Shown one piece after another: positions 41,120 to 50,506 of a stretch of DNA of 52,190 bases. The notes below the pieces were generated by a model that was given only the letters and a program-made list of their open reading frames with translations, was not told the DNA's origin and searched no databases. This DNA comes from JBKPNZ01 sp046732895 (GTDB lineage: Bacteria > Actinomycetota > Thermoleophilia > Solirubrobacterales > 70-9), in NCBI GenBank assembly GCA_046732895.1, contig JBKPNZ010000062.1, positions 1 through 52,190 on the forward strand, given 5' to 3'. A program made the translations under genes and the position numbers. Within the stretch, counting starts at the first letter, position 1. Every line of letters starts with the position of its first letter.

Positions 41120-41203
41120 GCGGCGGTGTCCAAACTGGTAAAGGAGATGGACTCAAAATCCATTGCGCGCAAGCGCTTGTGGGTTCGAATCCCACCCGCC
41201 GCA
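41120..41203 (+). tRNA. tRNA-Leu (CAA)
   Basis: Acceptor GCGGCGG/CCGCCGC, anticodon stem ATGGA/TCCAT with loop CTCAAAA giving CAA, and a variable arm of class II length. The T-loop TTCGAAT is canonical. Confidence 0.94.
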
Positions 41204-41237
41204 TCAGAACTGACGGTCCAGCGATAATCCCCCGCTC

Positions 41238-42557
41238 GTGAACGTCAGCGAGCGCATGGACGTGATTCGCGAGCTCTGCTCGTTCGAGGGCAGGCGCGCG
41301 GGCACCGACGCCGAGCGGCGGGCGGCCAACTGGCTCGCCGGATCGCTGCGGGACTCCGGGCGCCGGGTCGAGATCGAGCCCACATCCGTGCACCCCCAGT
41401 ACGCCGTCGTACACGCCGCGCACTGCGTCCTCGCCTTCGCCGGCAGCCTCGTCGCCGTCGCATCGCCGCCGGCCGGCTTCGCGATGGTCCTCGTCGCGGC
41501 CACCTCGATGTACCTGGACCTGAACTACCGCCTATACCTGCTCCGCCGCCTCTTCTTCCGGCGGGCCTCCCAGAACGTCCTCGCCCACGGCCACAGGCCC
41601 GACGCCCCCGCTCGCCTCTTCCTCGTCGCCCACATCGACACCGCCAAGACCGGCGCCGTCTTCAACCCCAGGCAGGCCCGCCGCATCGCCGCCCTCTCGC
41701 GATCCCTCCAACTCCCGCTCGGCCCCTTCCGAATCGTCTTCTGGTCGACCGCTCTCCTGCTCCCGATCCTTGGAGCTCGCATGGCGGGCCTCGACTCAAA
41801 CGCGATCTCGCTCCTTCAGCTCCCCTCCACCCTCATCCTGCTCGTGGCGATCTTCGCGCTCGTCGACATCGAGCTCTCCGACGTCGTCCCCGGCGCGAAC
41901 GACAATGCCTCCGGCGTCGCCACGGTCCTCTCGCTCGCGGAGGAGCTCGACGCGAAGCCTCCCGTGAACCTCGACGTCGGCGTCCTCCTCACCGGCGGGG
42001 AGGAATGCCTCCAGGAGGGAATGCGCGCCTTCATCCGCGCCCACCGCCGCGAGCTCGATCCCGCGAACACCTTCTTTGTCTGCCTGGACACCCTGGGCCG
42101 AGGCCGCGTCCGCTACGAGGCCGGCGGCGGCTGGGTGCTCACCTACACGATGGACAAGCGCCTGGTCGAGCTCTCCGAGGCGATCGCCGCCGCCGACCGC
42201 GAGGGCGACAATCGCTTCGGCGCCCGCCCCCTCTTCCATGGCTACGCCTCCGACGCCATGCCGGTCCGCCTGCGCGGCTACCCAGCGACCACCATCTCCT
42301 GCCTCACCGACGCGGGCATGGTCCCCGGCCAGCACACCGACGCCGACACCCCGGACCTGGTCGACGAGGCGGCGCTCGAGCGCGCCCACGGCTTCACCCT
42401 CGAGCTGATCCGTCAGCTCGATCGCGATGTCGGCCGCCGAGCCGTCGGCACCGACGACGCCGAAACGGGCGAATCGGCCGAACCGCCCTCACCCCGAAGC
42501 CGCAAACCCACATCGCGGCGTCGTCGCGGCGGCCGCCGCTCCAAGGCGTCCGGATAG
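41238..42557 (+). CDS. Membrane-associated M28-family metallopeptidase
   Basis: The 439-residue protein has M28 metal ligands: His132 and Asp134 in AHIDT, Asp222 in GANDNASG, Glu255/Glu256 in TGGEE, Asp284 in CLDTLG, and a late histidine in GQHTDADTPD. It also has two hydrophobic segments, at about residues 58-90 and 168-210, so the catalytic domain is membrane-associated. M28 enzymes are two-zinc aminopeptidases or carboxypeptidases. The C-terminal 40 residues are Arg/Ser-rich. It starts with GTG just after tRNA-Leu and is followed 10 bases later by the acetoacetyl-CoA synthetase gene. Confidence 0.87.
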   Translation: MNVSERMDVIRELCSFEGRRAGTDAERRAANWLAGSLRDSGRRVEIEPTSVHPQYAVVHAAHCVLAFAGSLVAVASPPAGFAMVLVAATSMYLDLNYRLYLLRRLFFRRASQNVLAHGHRPDAPARLFLVAHIDTAKTGAVFNPRQARRIAALSRSLQLPLGPFRIVFWSTALLLPILGARMAGLDSNAISLLQLPSTLILLVAIFALVDIELSDVVPGANDNASGVATVLSLAEELDAKPPVNLDVGVLLTGGEECLQEGMRAFIRAHRRELDPANTFFVCLDTLGRGRVRYEAGGGWVLTYTMDKRLVELSEAIAAADREGDNRFGARPLFHGYASDAMPVRLRGYPATTISCLTDAGMVPGQHTDADTPDLVDEAALERAHGFTLELIRQLDRDVGRRAVGTDDAETGESAEPPSPRSRKPTSRRRRGGRRSKASG

Positions 42558-42567
42558 GCTCAGCGGC

Positions 42568-44568
42568 ATGCCCGTCGTCGACTCCGCAGAGCGCGGCGTG
42601 AAGCTCTGGGAACCCTCTGCCGACCGTGTCGAGCGCTCGCAGATGACCCGCTACATGCGCTGGCTCGAAGTCAACCGCGACCTGCGATTCGACGGCGACT
42701 ATCACGCCCTCTGGCGGTGGTCGGTCGAGAACGTCGAGCAGTTCTGGCAGTCGATCTGGGACCACTTCGACGTCATCTCCTCGCAGCCGTACGAGCGGGT
42801 CCTCTCGAGCCACGAGATGCCGGGCGCCAGGTGGTTCGAGGGCGCACAGCTGAACTACGCGGAGCACATCTTCCGTAACCGCGACGACTCCGCCTTGGCG
42901 CTCCAGCATCATGCGGAGGACGGCGAGCTCGGGCAGATCACCTGGGGCGAGCTCCGCTCCCGCGTGGCGGCGATGGCGGCCGCGCTGCGCGAGCGCGGCG
43001 TCGGGCGCGGCGACCGCGTCGTGGCCTACCTCCCCAACTCTCCCGGCGCGCTGATCGCCTTCCTCGCCAGCGCCTCGCTCGGCGCCATCTGGTCCTCGTG
43101 CTCCCCGGACTTCGGGGCACGCTCGGTGATCGACCGCTTCGCGCAGATCGAGCCCAAGGTCCTCTTCGCCGTTGACGGCTACCACTACGCCGGCAAGGAC
43201 TTTGACCGCATGGACGTCGTCGCCGGCCTCGAGCGCGAGATGCCTTCGCTCGAGCGCACAGTCCTGATCCCGTGCCTCGACCGGGATGCCGATCCGGCTC
43301 GCCTCGAAAAGGGCGTCCACTGGCGCGATCTCGAGGACTCGGGAAGGGGCGCCGAGCTCGCCTTCGAGCAGGTGCCGTTCGACCACCCCCTCTGGGTCCT
43401 CTACTCCTCGGGTACCACCGGCCTTCCCAAGGCGATCGTCCAGGGGCACGGGGGCATCCTGCTCGAGCACCTGAAGAAGATGAACCTCCACGTCGACGCG
43501 CGGGCGGACGACCGCGTCTTCTGGTTCACCACGACCGGATGGATGATGTGGAACTTCCTCGTGTCGGTTCTGCTGACGCCGGCATCGATCATCCTCTACG
43601 ACGGCAGCCCGGCCCACCCGGAGCCCGACACCCTGTGGGACCTAGCGGAGCGCACGGGCATGACCTGCTTCGGCACCTCCGCCTCCTACATCGCCGCCTG
43701 CATCAAGGGCGGCGTCGAACCCTCCTCGGGCCGCGACCTCTCGCGCCTCGGCGCGATCGGCTCCACCGGCTCCCCCCTCGCTCCCGAGGGCTTTCAGTGG
43801 ATCTACGACCACGTCGGCGCCGACACCTGGCTCTTCTCGACGTCGGGGGGAACGGACGTGTGCACCGCCTTCGTCGGAGGGGTGCCGCTGCTTCCCGTCT
43901 ACCGCGGTGAGTTGCAGGGCCGTTCATTGGGCGCCAAGGTCGAGGCCTTCGACGAGAACGGGAACGCGGTCATCGATGAGGTCGGTGAGCTTGTGATCAC
44001 CGAGCCCATGCCCTCGATGCCGGTCTTCTTCTGGAACGACCCCTCGGGTGAGCGCTATCGCGAGAGCTACTTCGAGATGTACCCGGGCGTCTGGCGCCAC
44101 GGCGACTGGATCGAGATCACCTCGCGAGGCACGGCGATCATCTACGGGCGCTCCGACTCCACGATCAACCGCGCCGGTGTCCGCATGGGCACGAGTGAGA
44201 TCTACCGCGCGGTCCTCTCGTGCGAAGAGGTCACCGACGCCCTCGTCGTCGACGTTCCTCGGCCTGGCACCGAGGGCTGGATGCCCCTCTTCGTGGTCCT
44301 CGGCGAGGGCGCCGAACTGACCGACGAGCTGATCGCCGACATCAAGCGACGCGTGCGCGAGCAGTGCTCTCCGCGCCACGTCCCCAACGAGATCTTCCAG
44401 ATCGCCGAGGTCCCGCGCACGCTCTCTGGGAAGGTGCTCGAGGTCCCCGTGAAGCGCATCCTCATGGGCACGCCCGCGGAGCAGGCGGCGAGCCGCGACT
44501 CGCTCGCCAATCCCGCCGCGCTCGACTGGTTCGTCGAGCTGTCGTCCAAGTTGGAGTCGGCGAGCTAG
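42568..44568 (+). CDS. Acetoacetyl-CoA synthetase
   Basis: ATG 42568 gives 666 residues, the normal length for acetoacetate-CoA ligases. ANL superfamily motifs are clear: SSGTTGLPKAIVQGHGG at about 280-297 (AMP-binding core), STSGGTDVCTAF (about 425-436) and the late motif HGDWIEITSRGTAIIYGRSDSTINRAGVR (core GRSDSTINRAGVR), with RTLSGKVLEVPVKR at the end. The acetoacetyl-type opening WEPSADRVERSQMTRYMRWL separates it from acetyl-CoA synthetases. It activates acetoacetate to acetoacetyl-CoA using ATP and CoA. It begins 10 bases after the M28 peptidase gene in the same direction. Confidence 0.92.
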   Translation: MPVVDSAERGVKLWEPSADRVERSQMTRYMRWLEVNRDLRFDGDYHALWRWSVENVEQFWQSIWDHFDVISSQPYERVLSSHEMPGARWFEGAQLNYAEHIFRNRDDSALALQHHAEDGELGQITWGELRSRVAAMAAALRERGVGRGDRVVAYLPNSPGALIAFLASASLGAIWSSCSPDFGARSVIDRFAQIEPKVLFAVDGYHYAGKDFDRMDVVAGLEREMPSLERTVLIPCLDRDADPARLEKGVHWRDLEDSGRGAELAFEQVPFDHPLWVLYSSGTTGLPKAIVQGHGGILLEHLKKMNLHVDARADDRVFWFTTTGWMMWNFLVSVLLTPASIILYDGSPAHPEPDTLWDLAERTGMTCFGTSASYIAACIKGGVEPSSGRDLSRLGAIGSTGSPLAPEGFQWIYDHVGADTWLFSTSGGTDVCTAFVGGVPLLPVYRGELQGRSLGAKVEAFDENGNAVIDEVGELVITEPMPSMPVFFWNDPSGERYRESYFEMYPGVWRHGDWIEITSRGTAIIYGRSDSTINRAGVRMGTSEIYRAVLSCEEVTDALVVDVPRPGTEGWMPLFVVLGEGAELTDELIADIKRRVREQCSPRHVPNEIFQIAEVPRTLSGKVLEVPVKRILMGTPAEQAASRDSLANPAALDWFVELSSKLESAS

Positions 44569-44637
44569 CGGCTCCCGGCCGCGCCGAGGCGCCCGAGACG
44601 CGATTGCGCCTCGGACGCCTCGGACGCCGGGTCGCCC

Positions 44638-46335
44638 CTACGGAGTCGGATCCGCGCTGACCCCGGCCCAGATGTCGGTGTTGCCAAACGTCGGGTCGCA
44701 GTCGGTCAGCGGCGCCGGCGCGGTTGCGTCCTCACCGCTCGCGATCGCCGCGCGGTAATCGTTGATGTCGTCACACACGGCGGCATCTCGCGCGTCGTTC
44801 CAGACGGCCACCGCGCCGTCGTCCGTCGAGTCCACCTCGTTGTAGTCCCCGATGAACTCGTCGATCAGCGCGTTGGCGCTGGACGCCCTCGCGTCCCCGA
44901 TCGCCCCACGCTGAACGGTCGTCGTCCCGCTGAGGGTCGTTCCGGAGACATTGGAGTGACGCACCACTCCCTGGAAGCGGCGCGGGTCCGTCGTGTTGTC
45001 CTGGAAGTCATCCAGGAAGCCGTCGTACACCGTGTACAGGTCGGTGCCGTCCGGCGCGATCGAGAGGAAAGCGAAGTCCGGCCGATCGCCGGCCTGCTCG
45101 ACCTCCTCGGGGTCCGTCCAGGTCTCGCCTTGGTCGTCCGAGAGCTGGACGAGCGCGTGCTCGTCGTTCAGGCCGTCCGACCCGTCCGACCAACCGAGCG
45201 CCAGGGTGTCCGGAGCGTCATCCCCGGTCGGCGTGCCGTTGGCGATGTCGAGACTCGGGAAGGAGCTCGTCCGCGCCCCGGCGATCCCGTCGAACGAGAT
45301 CGAGCGCACGTTGTCGAAAATGCCCACATCGGTCACGTGCGCGACCACCTGGGGCTTCTTCTCCCAGGTGACGCCGCCGTCGAACGAGCGATCCATCAGG
45401 AACACCGAGCTGTGCTTGCGGGTGTCCTCCCAGATCGCGTACGCGACACCTTGGCTGTCCGTTGCGATCGAGCAGCCCTGACGGCCCGGCTGCGCCGGGC
45501 TGTTGAACGACGGCGTGAGGCGGTGTGGCTTCGACCAGGTGTCCCCGCCGTCAGTCGACCTGCTCACATGGATCGCGACCGGCTCGCTGCCGGCGGACTG
45601 GAACCTGCTGTAGCAGACGTACGCGTTCCCGAAGAACGGGCTGCTCTCAGCGTTGTCGGCGGTGATGTCCTCCTTGTCGGAGAACGTCGCCGAGCTCTGG
45701 TTCCGCGCGGTGACGATCGCCGGATCGCTCCAGGCGGACGCGTCGTCCGCCGCCGCGGCCGCTGCGTCGTCCGTGTGGGAGACCGCGATCGCCTCGAACC
45801 CCTTGAACGTGAATTCCTTGCGCCGCGTGTTGAAGTTCGACGTCAGGTTCGCGTAGTAGGCGCGAGAGCCGTTCTCCCAGCTGAAGTCGCCGTTCTCGTC
45901 AGGCGTCGGGCCCCAGGCGAGAACCGGATCGCCATCGGAGACGAGTCCGTTCTCGTCGTAATGCGGCAGCGTTCCGATCGGACCGGGCCCTGGGGTGCCA
46001 TCACGACCGCTGTACCCCTGGTAGGTCGGCTGGGTCCAGCTCAGCCCACCATCGAACGAGAAGTACACACCGGAGTTGCCGATCCCCTGAACGAACGGGC
46101 AGTCAGAGCCGTCGCACGGCGGCTCGTCGAACTCGTCGTTGGACCCGGCAACGACCACGTCCGGGTTGTTCGGGTCGATCGCCACCGAGGGCTCGTTCTG
46201 CTTGTTCTGTGGGAACGGCGATACCGGGCTGTCCGAGGTCACAAGCGATTCGCTGGCCGCCTGCGCCGCGACCGCGCCGACGAGCGCAATCGCGATGGCC
46301 AGCAGAAGGACCGCAACCATCGATCTCTTCTTCAA
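44638..46335 (-). CDS. Secreted sialidase-like BNR/Asp-box repeat protein
   Basis: A TTG at 46335 with AGGAGA upstream gives 565 residues with a signal peptide (residues 5-27). Four Asp-boxes are visible: SFDGGLSW, STDGGDTW, SFDGGVTW and DDQGETW, spaced through a six-bladed-propeller-like body. Such proteins include exo-sialidases and related extracellular beta-propellers; the catalytic arginine triad of true sialidases is not evident, so I would call it only sialidase-like. It is probably released outside the cell. Confidence 0.87.
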   Translation of the reverse strand: MKKRSMVAVLLLAIAIALVGAVAAQAASESLVTSDSPVSPFPQNKQNEPSVAIDPNNPDVVVAGSNDEFDEPPCDGSDCPFVQGIGNSGVYFSFDGGLSWTQPTYQGYSGRDGTPGPGPIGTLPHYDENGLVSDGDPVLAWGPTPDENGDFSWENGSRAYYANLTSNFNTRRKEFTFKGFEAIAVSHTDDAAAAAADDASAWSDPAIVTARNQSSATFSDKEDITADNAESSPFFGNAYVCYSRFQSAGSEPVAIHVSRSTDGGDTWSKPHRLTPSFNSPAQPGRQGCSIATDSQGVAYAIWEDTRKHSSVFLMDRSFDGGVTWEKKPQVVAHVTDVGIFDNVRSISFDGIAGARTSSFPSLDIANGTPTGDDAPDTLALGWSDGSDGLNDEHALVQLSDDQGETWTDPEEVEQAGDRPDFAFLSIAPDGTDLYTVYDGFLDDFQDNTTDPRRFQGVVRHSNVSGTTLSGTTTVQRGAIGDARASSANALIDEFIGDYNEVDSTDDGAVAVWNDARDAAVCDDINDYRAAIASGEDATAPAPLTDCDPTFGNTDIWAGVSADPTP

Positions 46336-46449
46336 GGCACTCTCCTCTCCATCGATCTGCCTCCCCCGGGACGTCTAATGCCCAGAAGCGACGAATCTCA
46401 GGGTGTAGTTGCGTACAAAACTGCGCCCGCGTTTGGGCCAGTTCGACGG

Positions 46450-47403
46450 CTACGCCGCGGCTCGATCGGCTCGAGGCGCATCGCCCGGCTCACGTACGCG
46501 TTCGGCCGGCGCGCGTCGTGGCGCCGCGTGGAGGCGCTGCTCCTGGCGCTCCGGGCTGATCCGCACGACGTTTCGAACGAGCCCGAGGCGCTCGAGCCCC
46601 GCAATCACCAGGCCCGAGATGTCCACCTCCCACCAGCGCAGACCCTGGATCGCCGAGCGCGGGAACGCGTGGTGGTTGTGATGCCAGGACTCGCCGAGCG
46701 AGGGGATCGCCAGCCAGAAGACATTGCGTGACTCATCGTCCACCGGAAATCGCCGCGTGCCCATGAAATGGCAGATCGAGTTCACGCTCCAGGTGACGTG
46801 ATGGACCAGGAAGACCCTCACCAGGCCTCCCCAGAGGAGCCCGGTGAGGGCGCCGAGCGCGGTACCTGTGAGCGCGAAGCCGAGCGCTGCCGGGATCAGG
46901 AGGCCGGCCAGGACCAGCCAGGGGAAGTTCCGGTTGATCCATCGCATGCCGCGGTCCTCGAGCAGATCCGGCGCGAATCGCCGGGCCGCGGCGCGTCCCT
47001 GCGAGCTGAAGAGCCAGCCGACGTGTGCATGCCAGAGGCCGCCCAGGACCCCGCGCACACCGTCACCATGGTTGTGAGGCGAGTGCGGATCGCCCTCGTC
47101 GTCGGCGAAGGCGTGATGCTTGCGATGGTCGGCGACCCAGCTGATCACCGGACCCTGCACCGCCATCGAGCCGAGCACCGCGAGCCCGTAGCGCACGGGC
47201 GTAACGGCCTCGAACGCGCGGTGGGTGAGCATCCGGTGATACCCGACGGTGATCCCGATCGCGCTGGCGACGTACATGACGCCGAAGATCGCGATGTCGT
47301 TCCACCCCACCAGCCGGTTCCACAGGAGCGGGATCGCCGCCAGCGTCGCCACGAACGGCAGGATCACGGCGGCCAGATTCACCCGCTTCTCGATCTTCCG
47401 CAT
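46450..47403 (-). CDS. Acyl-CoA/fatty acid desaturase (delta-9 type)
   Basis: The 317-residue protein has the three histidine boxes of the membrane desaturases: HRMLTH at 56-61, HRKHH at 93-97 and HHNHH at 241-245. It has membrane segments in pairs around residues 10-50 and 160-200. It should insert a cis double bond using oxygen and an electron donor. The C-terminal 45 residues are Arg/Ala/Glu-rich and not part of the fold. It is divergent from a PucR-type regulator, which may control it, since membrane fluidity genes are often tightly regulated. Confidence 0.93.
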   Translation of the reverse strand: MRKIEKRVNLAAVILPFVATLAAIPLLWNRLVGWNDIAIFGVMYVASAIGITVGYHRMLTHRAFEAVTPVRYGLAVLGSMAVQGPVISWVADHRKHHAFADDEGDPHSPHNHGDGVRGVLGGLWHAHVGWLFSSQGRAAARRFAPDLLEDRGMRWINRNFPWLVLAGLLIPAALGFALTGTALGALTGLLWGGLVRVFLVHHVTWSVNSICHFMGTRRFPVDDESRNVFWLAIPSLGESWHHNHHAFPRSAIQGLRWWEVDISGLVIAGLERLGLVRNVVRISPERQEQRLHAAPRRAPAERVREPGDAPRADRAAA

Positions 47404-47451
47404 GCATTGAGCGTACGGCTAGGGATTTCCTGATAAAGCGCATCTGACAAC

Positions 47452-47469
47452 ATTCTGAGGGCGGAGAAT
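47452..47469. promoter_or_regulatory. Short inverted repeat in the desaturase/PucR divergon
   Basis: ATTCT and AGAAT flank an eight-base spacer, close before the PucR-type gene start. It is the only symmetric element seen in the 73-base gap and could be an operator. Confidence 0.3.
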
Positions 47470-47476
47470 TAGACGA

Positions 47477-48655
47477 TTGAACAAAAACGTTGAAAATCGC
47501 GGCAGGCGGACCTGGGAGGAGCTGGATCCGGCCCTCGCCAACGCCCTCCGCCCCGCCCTCGACCCGCTCGTCGACGACGTGATCGCCGTCGTCGAAACCA
47601 CGGTCCCGGCCTATCGCGGGGTGCTGGAGCGCAACGTGCGTCCCGGCGTCCGGCAGGCGCTCGAGGGCTTCCTCGAGCTCGTCGTCGCCGGCGAGGATGC
47701 CCAGCTGCCCGAGCGCGACGTTTACGTCGCCTTCGGGCGCGGCGAGTATCGCGAGGGCCGCACGCTCGACGCCCTCCTCTCCGCCTACCGCGCCGGCGCC
47801 CAGGTCGCGTGGCGGGGGCTCGCCGTGGCCGGGGATGCGGCCGGGCTCGAGCCCCGCTCGCTCTACAAGCTGGCGGAAGCGATCTTCGCCTACATCGACG
47901 AGATCTCGGCTGCGTCCGCGGAGGGCTTCGCGCTCGAACAGTCTCGCGCGGCGGGCGAGGAGCAGGAGCGGCGCCGCCGCGTCGTCGAGCTCCTCCTGCG
48001 CGAGCCGCAGGCACCACCGACGGCGATCGAGGCGGCCGCCCGTGAAGCGGGCTGGACCCTCCCGCCGCGGCTCGCGGTGCTTGCATTCGACGGCGAGCGC
48101 CCGGATCGCGCTGCGGCACGACTCCCCGCGGACGCGCTGATGGCCCGCGTGAGCGGCATCGACTGGGCGATCGTGCCCGACCCCGACGGGCCAACCCGCC
48201 GCGCCCAACTCGAGCGGGCCGTGGAGGGCACGCGCGCGGTCCTGGGGCCGACGGTTGTGCCCGCGCAGGCTCCGCGTTCGGCCCGGCGTGCGCGGATCGG
48301 CATGCGCGTGAGCGGCCTTGGCGGCCGTGGCCTGGTCATCGCGGACGAGCACCTGCTCGAGCTCATGCTGGAGGCCGACGAAGAGCTCGCCCTCGACCTG
48401 GCGCAGAAGCGACTCGGGCCTCTCGACGACCTTGCGCCCAACGCGCGCGAGCGCCTGCTCGAGACCCTCGAGGCCTGGCTCGACGCCCACGGCGAGGCGC
48501 GCCCGGCGGCCGAGCGCCTCCACGTCCACGTGCAGACCGTCCGCTACCGCCTCGGCCAGCTGCGCGAGCTCCTAGGCGATGCTCTCGACGATCCGCTGGC
48601 CCGCCTCGAGCTTGCGCTCGCGCTCCGTGTCGAGCGCTCTCAACCGAGCGCGTAG
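47477..48655 (+). CDS. PucR/CdaR-type transcriptional regulator
   Basis: A TTG start gives 392 residues. The N-terminal 190 residues are helical with a region YVAFGRGEYREGRTLDALLSAYRAGAQVAWRG (core EGRTLDALLSAYR). The C-terminal 60 residues form the PucR-type helix-turn-helix (LLETLEAWLDAHGEARPAAERLHVHVQTVRYRLGQL, core LHVHVQTVRYRLGQL), at about residues 335-375. Such regulators control catabolic or lipid genes. It is divergent from the fatty acid desaturase with 73 bases between them, the likely target. Its 3' end overlaps the convergent methyltransferase gene by 16 bases. Confidence 0.88.
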   Translation: MNKNVENRGRRTWEELDPALANALRPALDPLVDDVIAVVETTVPAYRGVLERNVRPGVRQALEGFLELVVAGEDAQLPERDVYVAFGRGEYREGRTLDALLSAYRAGAQVAWRGLAVAGDAAGLEPRSLYKLAEAIFAYIDEISAASAEGFALEQSRAAGEEQERRRRVVELLLREPQAPPTAIEAAAREAGWTLPPRLAVLAFDGERPDRAAARLPADALMARVSGIDWAIVPDPDGPTRRAQLERAVEGTRAVLGPTVVPAQAPRSARRARIGMRVSGLGGRGLVIADEHLLELMLEADEELALDLAQKRLGPLDDLAPNARERLLETLEAWLDAHGEARPAAERLHVHVQTVRYRLGQLRELLGDALDDPLARLELALALRVERSQPSA

Positions 48656-49245
48656 GCGAGCCTGATCCCGGCGGGGCGCAGCTCTCCCGCGGCGATCGCC
48701 TCCCGCTCGGCCGCCTCATGCTCGGGACGCCCTGCTTCACGGGCCAGGTAGGGCACGGGCTCGTCGGCGAGCACGCGAAAACGGCGCTCGAGGCCATGCC
48801 GCAGCGCTTCAAGCGAGATCACCTCGTGGACGTGGCTCTCCTTGATCGGCTCGACCAGGCTCCGCGCACGCAGCCACTCACGAGCCGCGTCATCCACGCT
48901 CTCGACCACGAACTCGAAGAGGATCAGATGAGCGCCGTCTACAAGGGAGCGCGCAAGGACATCGACGCCCGTATCCAGGTCGTTCAGATGGTGGAGAGAG
49001 CGGATCGCAACGGCGCCGGCAAACGGATGCGGATCGTGAAACGACTCGAGCGTCGCCCGCGTGAAGCCCGGCTCGGCCGGCGCCTCCGGATCGACTCCGA
49101 TCGCCTCGTGACCGAGCTCCCGAAGCCGGCGCGTCGACTCGCCCGGCCCACAGCCCACGTCAAGCACGCGCACGGGCGGCTCGGGCAGCCAGCGCTCCAC
49201 GAACTCCCAGAGCTCGGCGCTCTGGTGCACCGCCTCAGGGCTCAC
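48640..49245 (-). CDS. SAM-dependent methyltransferase
   Basis: GTG 49245 gives 201 residues, overlapping the end of the deaminase gene by 11 bases. Motif I VLDVGCGPGES at about 29-39 and later GAVAIRSLHHLNDLDTG and HLILFEFVVE fit a class I methyltransferase. Specificity is unknown. It is the last gene of the minus-strand operon with carboxylase, phosphorylase and deaminase genes, so a role linked to SAM turnover is possible. Confidence 0.85.
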   Translation of the reverse strand: MSPEAVHQSAELWEFVERWLPEPPVRVLDVGCGPGESTRRLRELGHEAIGVDPEAPAEPGFTRATLESFHDPHPFAGAVAIRSLHHLNDLDTGVDVLARSLVDGAHLILFEFVVESVDDAAREWLRARSLVEPIKESHVHEVISLEALRHGLERRFRVLADEPVPYLAREAGRPEHEAAEREAIAAGELRPAGIRLAYALG

Positions 49246-50506
49246 GGCGTGGGGGCACGATGCCCAGTCCTCGCGCCCGCTCGACCGCGTGCGCGACGAT
49301 CTCCTCCTCGCCTTCCACCCGCCCCCCTCGCATGAGGACGTGCCCAGCGACCACCGTCGTGTCGACGATCGAGCCGGAGGCCGCATAAACGAGACCCGCA
49401 TCGAGGTCGCCGACGGCCAGCTCGGGCGAATCCGTGCGTACCAACAGGAAATCGGCCGGAGCGCCGTCCTGGAGCTGGGCGCCCCCCAGGAGCGGGGAGC
49501 GCTGACCGCGAGCGAGCGCGAGCGTCTCCCTCGCGGTGACGGCCGCTGGATCGGACGCTGCGTTCTTCTGCAGCAGGGCAAACGCCTTGGCGTCGGCGAG
49601 GAGGTCGAGCGAGTTGTTCGACCCCGGTCCGTCCGTGCCGAGCCCAAGGCCAACGTTCCGCTCCCGCGCCCGAAGGTAGGGAAAAAGACCGCCCACTGCG
49701 AGCTTGAGGTTGGCGACGGGATTTGTCACGACCGTTGCGCCGCGTTCTGCGATCAGCTCGAGCTCGCGGTCGTCGAGGTAAACGCCATGCGCCAGGACCA
49801 CGCGTTCGGAGAGCAGGCCGCAGCGGTCCAGCAGCTCCGCCGGTCGCATGCCGTGTTGGGCGACGCAGTTTTCGACTTCATCGGCCGTCTCCGACACGTG
49901 GATCTGCACCGGGGTGTCCAGCTCGGCCGCCCGCTCGGCGACCCACCGCAGCGAGCGTTCGCTCACCGAATAGACGGCGTGGGGGTTGAAGGCGGGGCGA
50001 GCCAGGCTCCCGCCCGCCTCGCTGATCTGCTCGAGGCTCCGATCCGCGTCCGAACACGCGCGCTCCGACTTCCCCGGGTCGGCGTCGTCGATCAGCGGCG
50101 CCGCTGTCACCGCACGGACTCCGGCGTCCTCGACCGCGCGCGCCGCAGCATGCGCGTGCCAGTACATGTCCCAGAACGACGTCGTCCCCGTGCGGATCAT
50201 CTCGACGCACGCAAGCCGCGTGCCCCAGTAGACGTCCTCGTCGCTCATTCGCTTCTCGACCGGCCAGATGTGCTCGGTGAGCCACTCCATGAGCGGCAGA
50301 TCGTCCGCGTAGCCGCGGAACAGAGTCATCGCGGCGTGAGTGTGGGCATTGACGAGTCCGGGAACGAGCGCCATCCCGGCGCCATCGATGACCTCGTCCC
50401 CCTCGCGCGGTGCGACATCGGTGCGCATCTCGGCGATCAGGCCGTCCTCGCAGCGCACCGACACCTGCTGGCCCTCCCAGATGACGTTCGCGATTGTGAG
50501 GCTCAC
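49235..50506 (-). CDS. MTA/SAH deaminase-family amidohydrolase
   Basis: The 423-residue protein has the amidohydrolase metal site: NAHTHAAMTLFRG at about 53-65 (His55, His57), HAVYSVSE, then IHVSET near 193-198 and HGVYLDDREL near 235, and GTDG near 292. The pattern TNPVANLKLA is specific for the methylthioadenosine/S-adenosylhomocysteine deaminase group. It should deaminate the adenine ring of these nucleosides; 6-aminofutalosine deaminase is an alternative from the same branch. It overlaps the phosphorylase gene by four bases, so both are likely in one operon. Confidence 0.9.
   Translation of the reverse strand: MSLTIANVIWEGQQVSVRCEDGLIAEMRTDVAPREGDEVIDGAGMALVPGLVNAHTHAAMTLFRGYADDLPLMEWLTEHIWPVEKRMSDEDVYWGTRLACVEMIRTGTTSFWDMYWHAHAAARAVEDAGVRAVTAAPLIDDADPGKSERACSDADRSLEQISEAGGSLARPAFNPHAVYSVSERSLRWVAERAAELDTPVQIHVSETADEVENCVAQHGMRPAELLDRCGLLSERVVLAHGVYLDDRELELIAERGATVVTNPVANLKLAVGGLFPYLRARERNVGLGLGTDGPGSNNSLDLLADAKAFALLQKNAASDPAAVTARETLALARGQRSPLLGGAQLQDGAPADFLLVRTDSPELAVGDLDAGLVYAASGSIVDTTVVAGHVLMRGGRVEGEEEIVAHAVERARGLGIVPPRREP

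Noticed and set aside
35095..41203. A genomic island bounded by the tRNA genes
   Set aside because: No integrase, no duplicated tRNA ends and no shift in base composition were visible.
44956..46731. 591-residue open frame antisense to the BNR-repeat protein gene
   Set aside because: Arg/Val-rich translation of the opposite strand of a G+C-rich gene; Asp-boxes and signal peptide on the minus strand are decisive.
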